Shown here piece after piece: positions 43,508 to 54,103 of a stretch of DNA of 64,000 bases. A program made the position numbers and the translations under genes. The notes under the pieces were generated by a model. The model saw only the letters and a list, made by a program, of their open reading frames with translations. It did no database searches and was not told the origin of the DNA. The DNA is from Streptomyces sp. A2-16. Lineage in GTDB: Bacteria; Actinomycetota; Actinomycetes; Streptomycetales; Streptomycetaceae. Positions within the stretch are counted from its first letter, which is position 1; each line of letters starts with the position of its first letter. The stretch lies in NCBI RefSeq assembly GCF_018128905.1, contig NZ_CP063808.1, forward strand, positions 3,534,001 through 3,598,000, in the 5' to 3' direction.

Positions 43508-44329
43508 ATGGAGCGTCCCGCCTGGGCTCCCCGGAGCATCGACATCTCGGTGCCGAGCGTCGCGCGTATCTACGACTTCTACCTGGGCGGTTCGCACAAC
43601 TTCGAGGCCGACCGGGTGGCGGCCCGCAAGGCCATGGAGCACGTCCCGGGACTGCCGAAGATCATGCAGGCGAACCGGGCGTTCATGCGACGGGCGGTGC
43701 GCTTCGCGGTCGACCAGGGCATCACGCAGTTCCTGGACATCGGCTCCGGCATCCCCACCTTCGGCAACGTCCACGAGGTCGCCCAGAGCGCCAGCCCCGG
43801 TGCCCGTGTCGTCTACGTCGACCACGATCCGGTGGCGGTCGCGCACAGCAAGGCGGTCATCGCCGACAACCCGGACGCGGGCGTCGTCGCGGCCGACCTC
43901 CGCAAGCCCCAGGAGATCCTGGACAGTGCCGAGGTCCGGCGGCTGATCGACCCGAACCGTCCGGTGGCGGTGCTTCTCGTTGCCATACTGCACTTCGTGG
44001 AAGACGCGGACGACCCCTACGAGGCGGTGGCCGAGCTGCGCGACGCGTTCGCGCCCGGCAGCCTGCTGGTGCTCACGCACGCCGCCTACGAGGGAATCCC
44101 GCTGTCGCAGGAGCAGGTTCAGGGCGCGATGGACGTGTACGAGGACATCCGCAACCCGCTGATCATGCGCTCGCACAACGAGATCGCACGGTTCTTCGAG
44201 GGGTACGACATGGTGGAACCCGGACTGGTACCGATGCCGCGGTGGCGGCCGGAGTCGGAGAACTGGGACCCCGACGACGAGGACCCCTGGGCCTTCTCCC
44301 AGTTCGGCGGCGTGGGGCGGGCGGCGTGA
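43508..44329 (+). CDS. SAM-dependent methyltransferase, DUF574 family
   Basis: 273-residue Rossmann-type methyltransferase of the actinomycete DUF574 group: VARIYDFYLGGSHNFEAD at the N-terminus, SAM loop FLDIGSGIPT, VVYVDHDPVAV and HFVEDADDP. The substrate is unknown for the family. ATG 43508 has GGAGAG 6 bases upstream; TTG 43498-43496 is an alternative. Its TGA overlaps the GTG of the c-di-GMP gene, so the two are translated together. Confidence 0.9.
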   Translation: MERPAWAPRSIDISVPSVARIYDFYLGGSHNFEADRVAARKAMEHVPGLPKIMQANRAFMRRAVRFAVDQGITQFLDIGSGIPTFGNVHEVAQSASPGARVVYVDHDPVAVAHSKAVIADNPDAGVVAADLRKPQEILDSAEVRRLIDPNRPVAVLLVAILHFVEDADDPYEAVAELRDAFAPGSLLVLTHAAYEGIPLSQEQVQGAMDVYEDIRNPLIMRSHNEIARFFEGYDMVEPGLVPMPRWRPESENWDPDDEDPWAFSQFGGVGRAA

Positions 44330-46470
44330 GCGCGGAACCGGACGGCCCGGAGGACAGACTGCGCCGGTTCGCGACGATCTGGAGCCGGGCCGTGTTCCCG
44401 GTGACCTCGACGTCCGCGACCCGGCCGGAGTTCGACGAGCAACTGCTGTCGCTGGCCCGCAGGTTGAGCCAGGCGCTCGCGGCCAGGACCGTCGACACGG
44501 ACGAGGGCCGGGCGGTGGGCGCCGCCCTCGTGGGCGCGCACTGCACCGACCCTGAGGCGCTGACCCGCTCCCTGGACTGCGTCGATGCCTACCTGGTGCT
44601 CTACTGCGGCGGCGACGGCGACCGCGAGGACCTGCGGTCCCGGTCCGCGCGGCTGCAGCACGCCATGGCCGCCGGGTTCGCGCAGGCGCTGCGCGAGCGG
44701 ACGCTGGGCGAGCAGGAGGCCATCGCACAGGCCGCCCTGGAGGCGCAGGGCGTGGTGGCACAGGCGCTGCACGCGACCGAGGCACGCTTCCGCGCGGTGT
44801 TCGAGGGCGCGGCCATAGGGATCGGCATCGCCGACCTGGACGGCAACGTCCTCCAGGTCAACGGCGCCCTGCTGCGCATGTTCGGCATCACCGACCAGAC
44901 GATGCGCGGCCGCAAGGTCCAGGAGTGGACCCACCCCGAGGACGCGCCCCAGACCTGGACGCTCTACGACGAACTCGTCCGCGGCGAGCGCGAGCACTAC
45001 CACCTCGAAAAGGCCTTCTCCCGCCCGGACGGAACGGTCCTGTGGACCAACCTGACGGTCTCCCTGCTGCGCGACGCCGACGGCACCCCGCAGTACCAGC
45101 TCGCCCTCATGGAGGACACCACCGAGCGCCGGCTGCTCAACCTCCGGTTGCGCTACGAGGCCACGCACGACGCCCTGACCGGGCTGCCCAACCGCACCCT
45201 GTTCTTCGAGCGCCTGGAGAAGGCGCTCAGTGCCGGTGAGGGCCAGCGGTTCGGCCTGTGCTACCTCGACCTCGACGGCTTCAAGACCATCAACGACAGC
45301 CTCGGCCACGCGGCGGGCGACCGGCTCCTCGTCGAGGTCGCCGACCGTCTCCAGTCCTGCGCGACCGCGCCGGGAGAGATGGTCGCCCGTCTGGGCGGTG
45401 ACGAGTTCGTGGCGCTGACCACCGGACCCGACACCGAGAGCGAGGTCGACGACCTCGCGGCGCGCATCATGAACGTGCTGCTCGCCCCGGTCCGTATCGA
45501 CGGCCGGGAGCTGACCGTGCGCGGCAGCATCGGGATCGTCGAGGGCCCGGTGGGCGAGCGGGGCCCCGCGGAGGTGCTGCGCAGCGCCGACATCACCATG
45601 TACCGGGCCAAGTCGGCGGGCGGCAACCGCTTCGAGCTGGCCGACCCGGAGGCCGACGCCCGCGCCATCACCCGGCACGGGCTGACGACCCAGCTGCCCG
45701 CCGCCCTGGAGCGGGGCGAGTTCTTCATCGAGTACCAGCCGCTGGTGCATCTCGGCGACGGCAGCGTGCGGGGCGCCGAGGCGCTGGTGCGTTGGCTCCA
45801 CCCGCAGCACGGCGTCCTCGGCCCCGACCGGTTCATCCCGCTCGCGGAGCACACCGGGCTGATCGTGCCGCTCGGCCGCTGGGTCCTGGAGCAGTCGGTG
45901 CGCCAGGCCCGCGAGTGGCGAGAACGCCACGGCGAGGACGTCGCGGGCGACCCGCTCCGCATCAACGTCAACCTCTCGCCCTGCCAGCTCACCCACCCCG
46001 GCCTGGTCCAGGACACCGTGGACATCCTGGAGCGCACCGGGGTCGCCCCGGACGCCCTCTGCCTCGAGGTCACCGAGTCGGCCCTCATCGGCGCCGACGA
46101 CGACCTGCTCAAGCCGCTGCGCCGACTCGCGGAGATGGGCGTCGACATCGCCCTGGACGACTTCGGCACCGGCTACTCGAACCTGGCGAACCTCCGCCGG
46201 CTCCCGGTCAGCGTCCTCAAGCTGGACCGCTCCTTCACCCAGAGCATGCAGCAGTTCCCCGCCGACCCGGTCGATCTCAAGATCGTCGAGGGGATCGTCT
46301 CGCTCGCCCACGGCCTGAACCTCGCGGTGACCGTCGAGGGCGTCGAAACCGGGGCCCAGGCCGAGCAGTTGCGGATACTGGGCTGCGACACGGCCCAGGG
46401 CTGGTACTACGCCCGCCCCGGCCCGCCGGAGCGGCTGCACGAGCTGGCGCTGGTGGACGCGACGGGCTGA
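44326..46470 (+). CDS. rmdA: c-di-GMP protein RmdA: PAS-GGDEF-EAL
   Basis: 714 residues, cytoplasmic. Order: helical N-terminal domain (about 1-155), PAS (about 160-275), GGDEF diguanylate cyclase (about 285-440; intact GGDEF at 357-361) and EAL phosphodiesterase (about 455-705; EAL at 485-487, DDFGTGYS). Both active sites look intact, so it could make and break c-di-GMP. RmdA of S. coelicolor (SCO0928) has this build and was reported as a phosphodiesterase affecting colony morphology; the neighbouring methyltransferase and lipoprotein support the assignment. GTG 44326 overlaps the upstream stop. Confidence 0.9.
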   Translation: MSAEPDGPEDRLRRFATIWSRAVFPVTSTSATRPEFDEQLLSLARRLSQALAARTVDTDEGRAVGAALVGAHCTDPEALTRSLDCVDAYLVLYCGGDGDREDLRSRSARLQHAMAAGFAQALRERTLGEQEAIAQAALEAQGVVAQALHATEARFRAVFEGAAIGIGIADLDGNVLQVNGALLRMFGITDQTMRGRKVQEWTHPEDAPQTWTLYDELVRGEREHYHLEKAFSRPDGTVLWTNLTVSLLRDADGTPQYQLALMEDTTERRLLNLRLRYEATHDALTGLPNRTLFFERLEKALSAGEGQRFGLCYLDLDGFKTINDSLGHAAGDRLLVEVADRLQSCATAPGEMVARLGGDEFVALTTGPDTESEVDDLAARIMNVLLAPVRIDGRELTVRGSIGIVEGPVGERGPAEVLRSADITMYRAKSAGGNRFELADPEADARAITRHGLTTQLPAALERGEFFIEYQPLVHLGDGSVRGAEALVRWLHPQHGVLGPDRFIPLAEHTGLIVPLGRWVLEQSVRQAREWRERHGEDVAGDPLRINVNLSPCQLTHPGLVQDTVDILERTGVAPDALCLEVTESALIGADDDLLKPLRRLAEMGVDIALDDFGTGYSNLANLRRLPVSVLKLDRSFTQSMQQFPADPVDLKIVEGIVSLAHGLNLAVTVEGVETGAQAEQLRILGCDTAQGWYYARPGPPERLHELALVDATG

Positions 46471-46484
46471 GTGCCGCCCCGGTC

Positions 46485-47720
46485 CTAGGGGAGCGGCAGT
46501 GAGCGCAGGGAACCGTGGGTACGGGCCATGACGAGGACGTGGCCCGTGTCCCCGCCCGGTACGACGAGCACGGGGTGTTCGCCGTCCCTCGTCTGCGCGT
46601 AGGCCGGGGACATGCGGGGCGCGGCGCTTCCGGTGCCCTGCGGACCCGCGTGCAGGTCGATCGTGAGCAGGCGGTCCCGCGTGGTGTGGTCGGTGCCGGG
46701 GGTGAAGGTCACGAACCGGCCGCCGGCCACCGCGACGTCCACCTCGGTGGCGTAGGTGCTCCACAGCTTGCGGTCGTTCTCGAGGTCGTACGCGAACCAG
46801 TTGCCCGCGCTCGTGTCCTCGGCGCCGGCCTCGTACAGCACCAGGACCCCGTCGTCGGAGATCACCCCGTGCACGGGCTTGTTGATCGTGTTCCGTGGGG
46901 TCGGCAGCGGCCTCAACGTCGCCGGATCCAGGCGGTGCATGGGCGGGAAGGTGTCCTCGGCGGAGAACGGGCTGCCGGTGCACACCAGGTAGTGGCCGCC
47001 GGTGACGAGGTGCGGGCACTCGACGCTCGTGGGGCTGGTCGCCAGGGTGGTGCCGGTGCGGGCGTCGCGGGCGGTGACCCGGGTGCCGTCGGACGTGTAG
47101 ACCCGGCCCCGGAAGGCGGCCAGGGGTTCGCCCGGGCTCCAGTCGACGGACCGGTGCCAGAGGGGCCTGCCGTCGGACGCGCGAACGGCGTCGAGGACGG
47201 CGGCGGTGCCGGTGAAGGGCTCCGGTGCGTGCAGAGCGTAGACGATCCCGTCCGCGGCGCCGAGGGCGAAGTAGGCGCGGCCGGTGGGCAGTCGACGGGT
47301 CCACGCCTGTGCACCCGTCCGCAGGTTCGCCGCGCGGAGCCTGCCCGCGACCCCGGTCACGGCCCGTTCGTCGGCCGCGTCGACGAACAGTCCGGCGCTC
47401 TTGCCGCGGTCGCCCGCGGGCACGGTCCAGGTGATACGGCCGTCGGCCCGCGAACGGCCCACGAAGCCGCCGGAGTCGGTCGCGCACACCACCTGGTGCG
47501 CGGTCGCGCCGCAACTGCCCTGGGCCTCCTGGCGGGAGAGGGGCGCCGTCCACGCGCGCCACGGGCCGGAGACGGACATCGAGCTCGTCTCCACCGTCGG
47601 CCCCGAGGCGCCGGACGACGACGGGACCGCCGGGGTCTTCGGTCCGCCGGACGAGGTGTTCCCCGCGCACCCCACCAGCACCAGCAGTGCCGCGCCCACC
47701 GCAACGATCCGCCGCTTCAT
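46485..47720 (-). CDS. Lipoprotein with PQQ-like beta-propeller
   Basis: 411 residues: lipobox LVGC, Ser/Pro-rich linker, then repeats of the PQQ-propeller kind (TGAQAWTRRLP, DGRPLWHRSVDW, ARTGTTLAT, NDRKLWSTYATE). Such propellers serve as binding scaffolds on the cell surface; no enzyme motif is visible. ATG 47720 is chosen for MKRR plus the hydrophobic run; ATG 47750 would add ten residues. Convergent with rmdA 14 bases away. Confidence 0.82.
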   Translation of the reverse strand: MKRRIVAVGAALLVLVGCAGNTSSGGPKTPAVPSSSGASGPTVETSSMSVSGPWRAWTAPLSRQEAQGSCGATAHQVVCATDSGGFVGRSRADGRITWTVPAGDRGKSAGLFVDAADERAVTGVAGRLRAANLRTGAQAWTRRLPTGRAYFALGAADGIVYALHAPEPFTGTAAVLDAVRASDGRPLWHRSVDWSPGEPLAAFRGRVYTSDGTRVTARDARTGTTLATSPTSVECPHLVTGGHYLVCTGSPFSAEDTFPPMHRLDPATLRPLPTPRNTINKPVHGVISDDGVLVLYEAGAEDTSAGNWFAYDLENDRKLWSTYATEVDVAVAGGRFVTFTPGTDHTTRDRLLTIDLHAGPQGTGSAAPRMSPAYAQTRDGEHPVLVVPGGDTGHVLVMARTHGSLRSLPLP

Positions 47721-47761
47721 CCCCGCCCACCCCGTCTGAGAAAACCTCATGCTACGACTGC

Positions 47762-48649
47762 TCAGCGCTCCAGCAGCATCCGCTGCAACTCCCGTGCCGC
47801 GCGCGGCGGAGCCACGTCGCTGCGGTGGGCCAGCGCGATCGTCCGGTGCAGCCCTGGCCGGGCGAGCGGGGTGACCCGCAGCCCCCGCCCCGAGCGCGTG
47901 GCGACCATCCGCGGGACGACGGCCACACCCAGCCCCGCCCGCACGAAGCCGAGGACGGCGTCCATCTCCCCGCCCTCCACCGCGAAGTCGGGCTCGAACC
48001 CCTCGGCGCGGCATGCGGCGACGGTCAGTTCACGCAGGTCGTAGCCGTGCCGGAACATCACAAGGGGCTCGCTCTCCAGGTCGGCGACGCGCACGGTACG
48101 CCGGCCAGGACCACCCGGCGCCGGCGCCTCCGGCGAGGAGACGACGACCAGGTCCTCGCGCAGCAGTTCCACCGTCGTCAGCGCCGGGGACGGCGTGGGC
48201 AGCGGGAGGACCACCAGGGCCAGGTCGAGAGCACCGCGCGCGAGCAGCCGTACGAGGTCGTGGGAGCCGCCCTCCTCGATCATCAGCCGGATCCCGGGAT
48301 AGCGGTCGTGGAAGGCGCGCAGCACGTCCGGCAGCAGACCGGTGCACAGGCTCGGGGTCGCGCCGAGCCGCACCCGCCCGCTGCGCAGCTGCACCAGCTC
48401 CTGCACCTCGTGCCGGGCCGTGTCCGCGTCCGCCAGGATGCGCCGGGCCAGCGGCAGCAGGGCCTCACCCGCGTCGGTGAGCGAGATGTTGCCGCGCGCC
48501 CGCAGGAAGAGGTCCGCCCCGAGCTCCCGCTCCAGGGCCCTGATCTGCTGCGACAGGGAGGGCTGGGCGACATGGACCGCCTCGGCGGCACGGGTGAAGT
48601 GGCGGGTCTCGGCGACCGCCACGAAGTACTGGAGCTGCTGGAACTGCAT
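47762..48649 (-). CDS. LysR-family transcriptional regulator
   Basis: 295 residues. N-terminal helix-turn-helix: [24 protein letters not shown]-terminal substrate-binding domain from [19 protein letters not shown] 48649 begins the family-typical MQFQQLQYF. It is divergent from the second succinate dehydrogenase operon and has a T-N11-A palindrome in the gap, so it is the probable regulator of that operon, perhaps sensing an organic acid. Confidence 0.92.
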   Translation of the reverse strand: MQFQQLQYFVAVAETRHFTRAAEAVHVAQPSLSQQIRALERELGADLFLRARGNISLTDAGEALLPLARRILADADTARHEVQELVQLRSGRVRLGATPSLCTGLLPDVLRAFHDRYPGIRLMIEEGGSHDLVRLLARGALDLALVVLPLPTPSPALTTVELLREDLVVVSSPEAPAPGGPGRRTVRVADLESEPLVMFRHGYDLRELTVAACRAEGFEPDFAVEGGEMDAVLGFVRAGLGVAVVPRMVATRSGRGLRVTPLARPGLHRTIALAHRSDVAPPRAARELQRMLLER

Positions 48650-48658
48650 CCTCGTACG

Positions 48659-48673
48659 ATAGTCGCTCGCTAT
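48659..48673. promoter_or_regulatory. LysR-type binding site candidate
   Basis: ATAGTCGCTCGCTAT has ATAG/CTAT ends and fits the T-N11-A LysR box. It lies ten bases before the lysR start and 61 bases before sdhC. Confidence 0.5.
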
Positions 48674-48733
48674 GGAATCAAGCCGGACCATGTCTTGGAC
48701 CGATCGGGGCCTTCGGCTCTAGCGTCTTGACCC

Positions 48734-49441
48734 ATGGCTCTGGCAACGCGGACGGACCGACGGCCGTCCATGGCACGCACCGTGTGGGACAGCACTGTCG
48801 GCAAGAAGGCCGTGATGGCCGTCAGCGGGCTGATCATGCTGCTGTACCTGGTCGTCCACATGATCGGCAACCTGAAGATCTTCTTCGGGGCGGGCGAGTT
48901 CAACCACTACGCGCACTGGCTGCGCACGGTCGGCGAACCGTTCATGCACTACGAGTGGACGCTCTGGCTCATCCGGATCGTGCTGGTCGTCGCCGTCGTC
49001 GCGCACGCCGGCTCCGCCTACCAGCTCAGCCGCCGGGACATCCGGGCGCGGCCCAGCAAGTACATCCACAGGAAGCCCCGGGCCGGCTACGCGACGCGCA
49101 CCATGCGCTGGGGCGGGATCATCCTCGGCCTGTTCATCGTCTGGCACATCCTCGACCTGACGACCGGCACCGTGCACTCGGGCGGCTTCCAGGAGGGCCA
49201 CCCGTACCAGAACGTCGTGGACACCTTCTCCACCTGGTACGGCAACGTCATCTACATCGTCGCGATGCTCGCCCTCGGCCTGCACGTACGGCACGGCTTC
49301 TGGAGTGCCGCCCAGACCCTCGGCGTCGGCAGCCGCACCCGCGACCGCGCCCTCAAGGCCGTCGCGAACGTCCTCGCACTGCTGCTCACGGCCGGATTCA
49401 TCGCCGTACCCGTGGGTGTCATGACCGGAGTGGTGAGCTGA
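48734..49441 (+). CDS. sdhC: Succinate dehydrogenase cytochrome b subunit (type B)
   Basis: 235-residue membrane anchor with five hydrophobic segments, the single-subunit, di-haem type B anchor. Candidate haem His residues lie in VVHMIGN, YAHWL, VVAHAGS, VWHILD and GLHVRHG. It passes electrons to menaquinone. It leads the sdhCAB unit, with sdhA starting two bases after its stop. Confidence 0.93.
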   Translation: MALATRTDRRPSMARTVWDSTVGKKAVMAVSGLIMLLYLVVHMIGNLKIFFGAGEFNHYAHWLRTVGEPFMHYEWTLWLIRIVLVVAVVAHAGSAYQLSRRDIRARPSKYIHRKPRAGYATRTMRWGGIILGLFIVWHILDLTTGTVHSGGFQEGHPYQNVVDTFSTWYGNVIYIVAMLALGLHVRHGFWSAAQTLGVGSRTRDRALKAVANVLALLLTAGFIAVPVGVMTGVVS

Positions 49442-49443
49442 AC

Positions 49444-51386
<1,943 letters not shown>

Positions 51387-51390
<4 letters not shown>

Positions 51391-52136
51391 AGCTCACCCT
51401 GCGCGTCTGGCGGCAGAAGAACGCCGACGCCGACGGAGCGATGTCCACGTACGAGGTGGACGGGATCTCCTCCGACATGTCCTTCCTGGAGATGCTGGAC
51501 ACCCTCAACGAGGAGCTCATCCTGCGCGGGGAGGATCCGGTGGCCTTCGACCACGACTGCCGCGAGGGCATCTGCGGCGCGTGCTCGCTCGTCATCAACG
51601 GCGACGCGCACGGGCCGGAGCGCACGACCACCTGCCAGCTGCACATGCGCTCCTTCTCCGACGGCGACACGATCGACATCGAGCCCTGGCGGGCCTCCGC
51701 CTTCCCGGTGATCAAGGACCTGGTCGTGGACCGGTCGGCCCTCGACCGGATCATCCAGGCCGGCGGGTACATCACGGCGCCCACGGGAGCGGCTCCCGAG
51801 GCGCACGCGACGCCGGTGCCCAAGCCCGACGCCGACTTCGCGTTCGAGCACGCCGAGTGCATCGGATGCGGGGCGTGTGTGGCGGCCTGCCCCAACGGGG
51901 CCGCGATGCTCTTCACCTCGGCCAAGGTGAATCACCTCAACGTCCTGCCGCAGGGCGCCCCCGAGCGGGAGACCCGGGTGCTGGACATGGTGGAGCAGAT
52001 GGACGAGGAGGGCTTCGGCGGCTGCACACTGACGGGCGAGTGCGCGACGGCCTGCCCCAAGGGGATCCCGCTGGTGTCCATCACGAGCATGAACAAGGAG
52101 TGGCTGCGGGCGACCCGGAAGGTCGCCAGGCGCTGA
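51387..52136 (+). CDS. sdhB: Succinate dehydrogenase iron-sulfur subunit
   Basis: 249 residues. The N-terminal [2Fe-2S] domain has CREGICGAC and a distal Cys in TTTCQLH; the C-terminal part has [12 protein letters not shown] and [14 protein letters not shown] for the [4Fe-4S] and [3Fe-4S] clusters. It links the flavoprotein to the cytochrome b anchor. ATG 51387 overlaps the sdhA stop. A terminator hairpin follows. Confidence 0.95.
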
Positions 52137-52163
52137 CAGACGTTCGCCGACAAGGTGCGGACG

Positions 52164-52200
52164 GGTGGGGCCGGACGTGGTGCTCAGGTCCGGCCCCACC
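52164..52200 (+). terminator. Terminator hairpin after sdhB
   Basis: Perfect 13-bp stem GGTGGGGCCGGAC (52164-52176) with its complement at 52188-52200; 11-base loop. It lies 27 bases past the stop. Confidence 0.8.
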
Positions 52201-52415
52201 AAGGTCGAGCGGTGAGATCTCGGGGGGCGCCTCTCCGCGGTCACCCACGGGACACCGGCCGGTCGGCGGAGTCGGCGGCCCCGGACACCTTGCCCGAGCC
52301 GTTCAACCACCGCACATCCGCGCTCCCGGAACCGGTCACGTACACGCCAACCGGCGTCGGAAGAACAGGGACAGCGGCACCGCTCGCCGCCTCCGCCTGT
52401 GACCTGGAGAGTGCC
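52201..52415. promoter_or_regulatory. Upstream region of olsB
   Basis: About 215 bases between the sdh terminator and olsB. I see no strong palindrome or clear promoter boxes; a GGAGAG precedes the olsB start. Confidence 0.35.
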
Positions 52416-53195
52416 ATGACCGGCGTTTCCACCCTCGACCGACCCCCGCAGAGCGTCGCCCCCACCCGCTACACCGTCACCCTGGCCCGCGACGAGGACG
52501 ACGTACGGGCCGCGCAGCGGCTGCGGCACGACGTGTTCGCCGGCGAGATGGGCGCCCTTCTGACCACCCCGGAGCCCGGCCACGACGTCGACGGCTTCGA
52601 CGCCCACTGCGACCATCTCCTCGTCCGCGACACCCTGACCGGCCAGGTCGTCGGCACCTACCGGCTGCTGCCCCCGGAGCGGGCCGCGGTGGCCGGGCGC
52701 CTGTACTCGGAGGGCGAGTTCGACCTCGCGCCGCTCGCCGCGATCCGTCCCGGCCTCGTCGAGGTCGGCCGCTCCTGCGTGCACCCCGACCACCGCGACG
52801 GCGCCGTCATCGGCCTCATCTGGGCCGGGATCGCCCGCTACATGGTGGACCGCGGCCACGACTGGCTGGCCGGCTGCTGCTCGATCCCGCTCGCCGACGG
52901 CGGCGCGCTCGCGTCCGGCACCTGGGACCGGGTGCGCACCAAGTACCTGGCTCCCGAGGAGTTCCGGGTACGGCCGCTGCTGCCCTGGGAGCCGGCGGAA
53001 GGGACCGGAGGGACGCCCGCCGCCCACACCGAGCTGCCCCCGCTGCTGCGCGGCTACCTCCGCCTCGGCGCCTGGGTGTGCGGACAGCCCGCCCACGACC
53101 CGGACTTCGGGGTGGCCGACATGTACGTGCTGCTGTCGATGCGCCGGGTCAACGCCCGCTACCTGCGCCACTTCCTCTCGCTCGTCCCGGCCTGA
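52416..53195 (+). CDS. olsB: OlsB-like ornithine N-acyltransferase (GNAT fold)
   Basis: 259 residues of the hemolysin-like GNAT group: RLRHDVFAGEMG, VVGTYRLLPP, LVEVGRSCVHPDHRDG and GLIWAGIARYM. OlsB adds a 3-hydroxy fatty acyl chain to ornithine, giving lyso-ornithine lipid. SCO0921-SCO0920 were reported to make ornithine lipids in S. coelicolor, and the position next to sdhB here matches that order from memory. It shares one base with the next gene (TGATG). Confidence 0.85.
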   Translation: MTGVSTLDRPPQSVAPTRYTVTLARDEDDVRAAQRLRHDVFAGEMGALLTTPEPGHDVDGFDAHCDHLLVRDTLTGQVVGTYRLLPPERAAVAGRLYSEGEFDLAPLAAIRPGLVEVGRSCVHPDHRDGAVIGLIWAGIARYMVDRGHDWLAGCCSIPLADGGALASGTWDRVRTKYLAPEEFRVRPLLPWEPAEGTGGTPAAHTELPPLLRGYLRLGAWVCGQPAHDPDFGVADMYVLLSMRRVNARYLRHFLSLVPA

Positions 53196-54103
53196 TGAGC
53201 GTCTGGCTGCCCAGCGCGCCCTGCACCCCGAGGGCGTGTGTGGAGCGGAGCGGGTCCGGCACGGCCGTACCCCGTGCCGTGCTGCGGCTCCTCGCGGTCA
53301 CCGCGGTGCTGCTCGCCGGGATCGTGATGCTGCCGGTCGGCCGGTGGATCCCGGCCGGTGCGGTCCGGTGGTGGTGCCGGACGGTGGTGCGGGCCGCGGG
53401 GGTCCGGGTCCGGCTGTCCGGCGCCACCGCGCCCACCGGCGGGGTGCTCCTGGTCGCCAACCACATCTCCTGGCTGGACATCCCGCTGCTGGCCGCCGTC
53501 CGGCCCGCCCGGATGCTCGCCAAGTCCGAGATACGGCGGTGGCCGGTGGCGGGATGGCTGACGGCCCGCAGCGGTGCCCTGTTCATCGAGCGGGACCGGC
53601 TGCGGGCCCTCCCGGACACGGTCACCCGGATCGCCGACGCGCTGCGCGGGGGCGCCGCGGTCGCCGTCTTCCCCGAGGGGAGCACCTGGTGCGGCCGCGC
53701 CCAGGGCCCCTTCCGCCGGGCCGTGTTCCAGGCGGCCCTCGACGCGGGCGTGGCGGTGCAGCCCGTGCGCCTGCGGTACCGCGTGAGCGGGGGAGAGGCC
53801 AGCACGGCCCCCGCCTTCATCGGCGACGACTCCCTGCTGTCGTCGGTGTGGCGGGTGGTGTCGGCACGGGGGCTGACGGCCGAGGCGGAGGTCACGGAGC
53901 TGGTGCCACCGGGCAGTCACACCGACCGCGGGACGCTGGCCGCGACCGCGCAGGAACGGGCGGGCGCAGGACACCTGGCGGACCGGCACCCGGTCGACCC
54001 GTTCCGTGAGCGGGAGGGCCGGGACGTCGTACGGCCCGGTCGGCCGGGCCGCCCCCGTCTGCTCGTCCCTCAGCCGCCCGGTGTCAGCGCACGGGTCAGA
54101 TAG
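53195..54103 (+). CDS. olsA: OlsA-like 1-acyl-glycerol-phosphate-type acyltransferase
   Basis: 302 residues of the PlsC family with one N-terminal membrane helix (LLAVTAVLLAGIVMLPVG). Catalytic NHISWLD (HX4D) and VFPEGST are present. In ornithine-lipid synthesis OlsA adds the second acyl chain to lyso-ornithine lipid. It is translationally coupled to olsB. Its last 34 bases overlap the 3' end of the convergent UvrA-like gene, which makes the C-terminal tail unusually Pro/Arg-rich. Confidence 0.85.
   Translation: MSVWLPSAPCTPRACVERSGSGTAVPRAVLRLLAVTAVLLAGIVMLPVGRWIPAGAVRWWCRTVVRAAGVRVRLSGATAPTGGVLLVANHISWLDIPLLAAVRPARMLAKSEIRRWPVAGWLTARSGALFIERDRLRALPDTVTRIADALRGGAAVAVFPEGSTWCGRAQGPFRRAVFQAALDAGVAVQPVRLRYRVSGGEASTAPAFIGDDSLLSSVWRVVSARGLTAEAEVTELVPPGSHTDRGTLAATAQERAGAGHLADRHPVDPFREREGRDVVRPGRPGRPRLLVPQPPGVSARVR

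Noticed and set aside
44119..47730. Open minus-strand frame of over 1200 codons antisense to rmdA
   Set aside because: It is an alternate-frame shadow of rmdA and the PQQ-like lipoprotein, without family motifs or proper codon bias.
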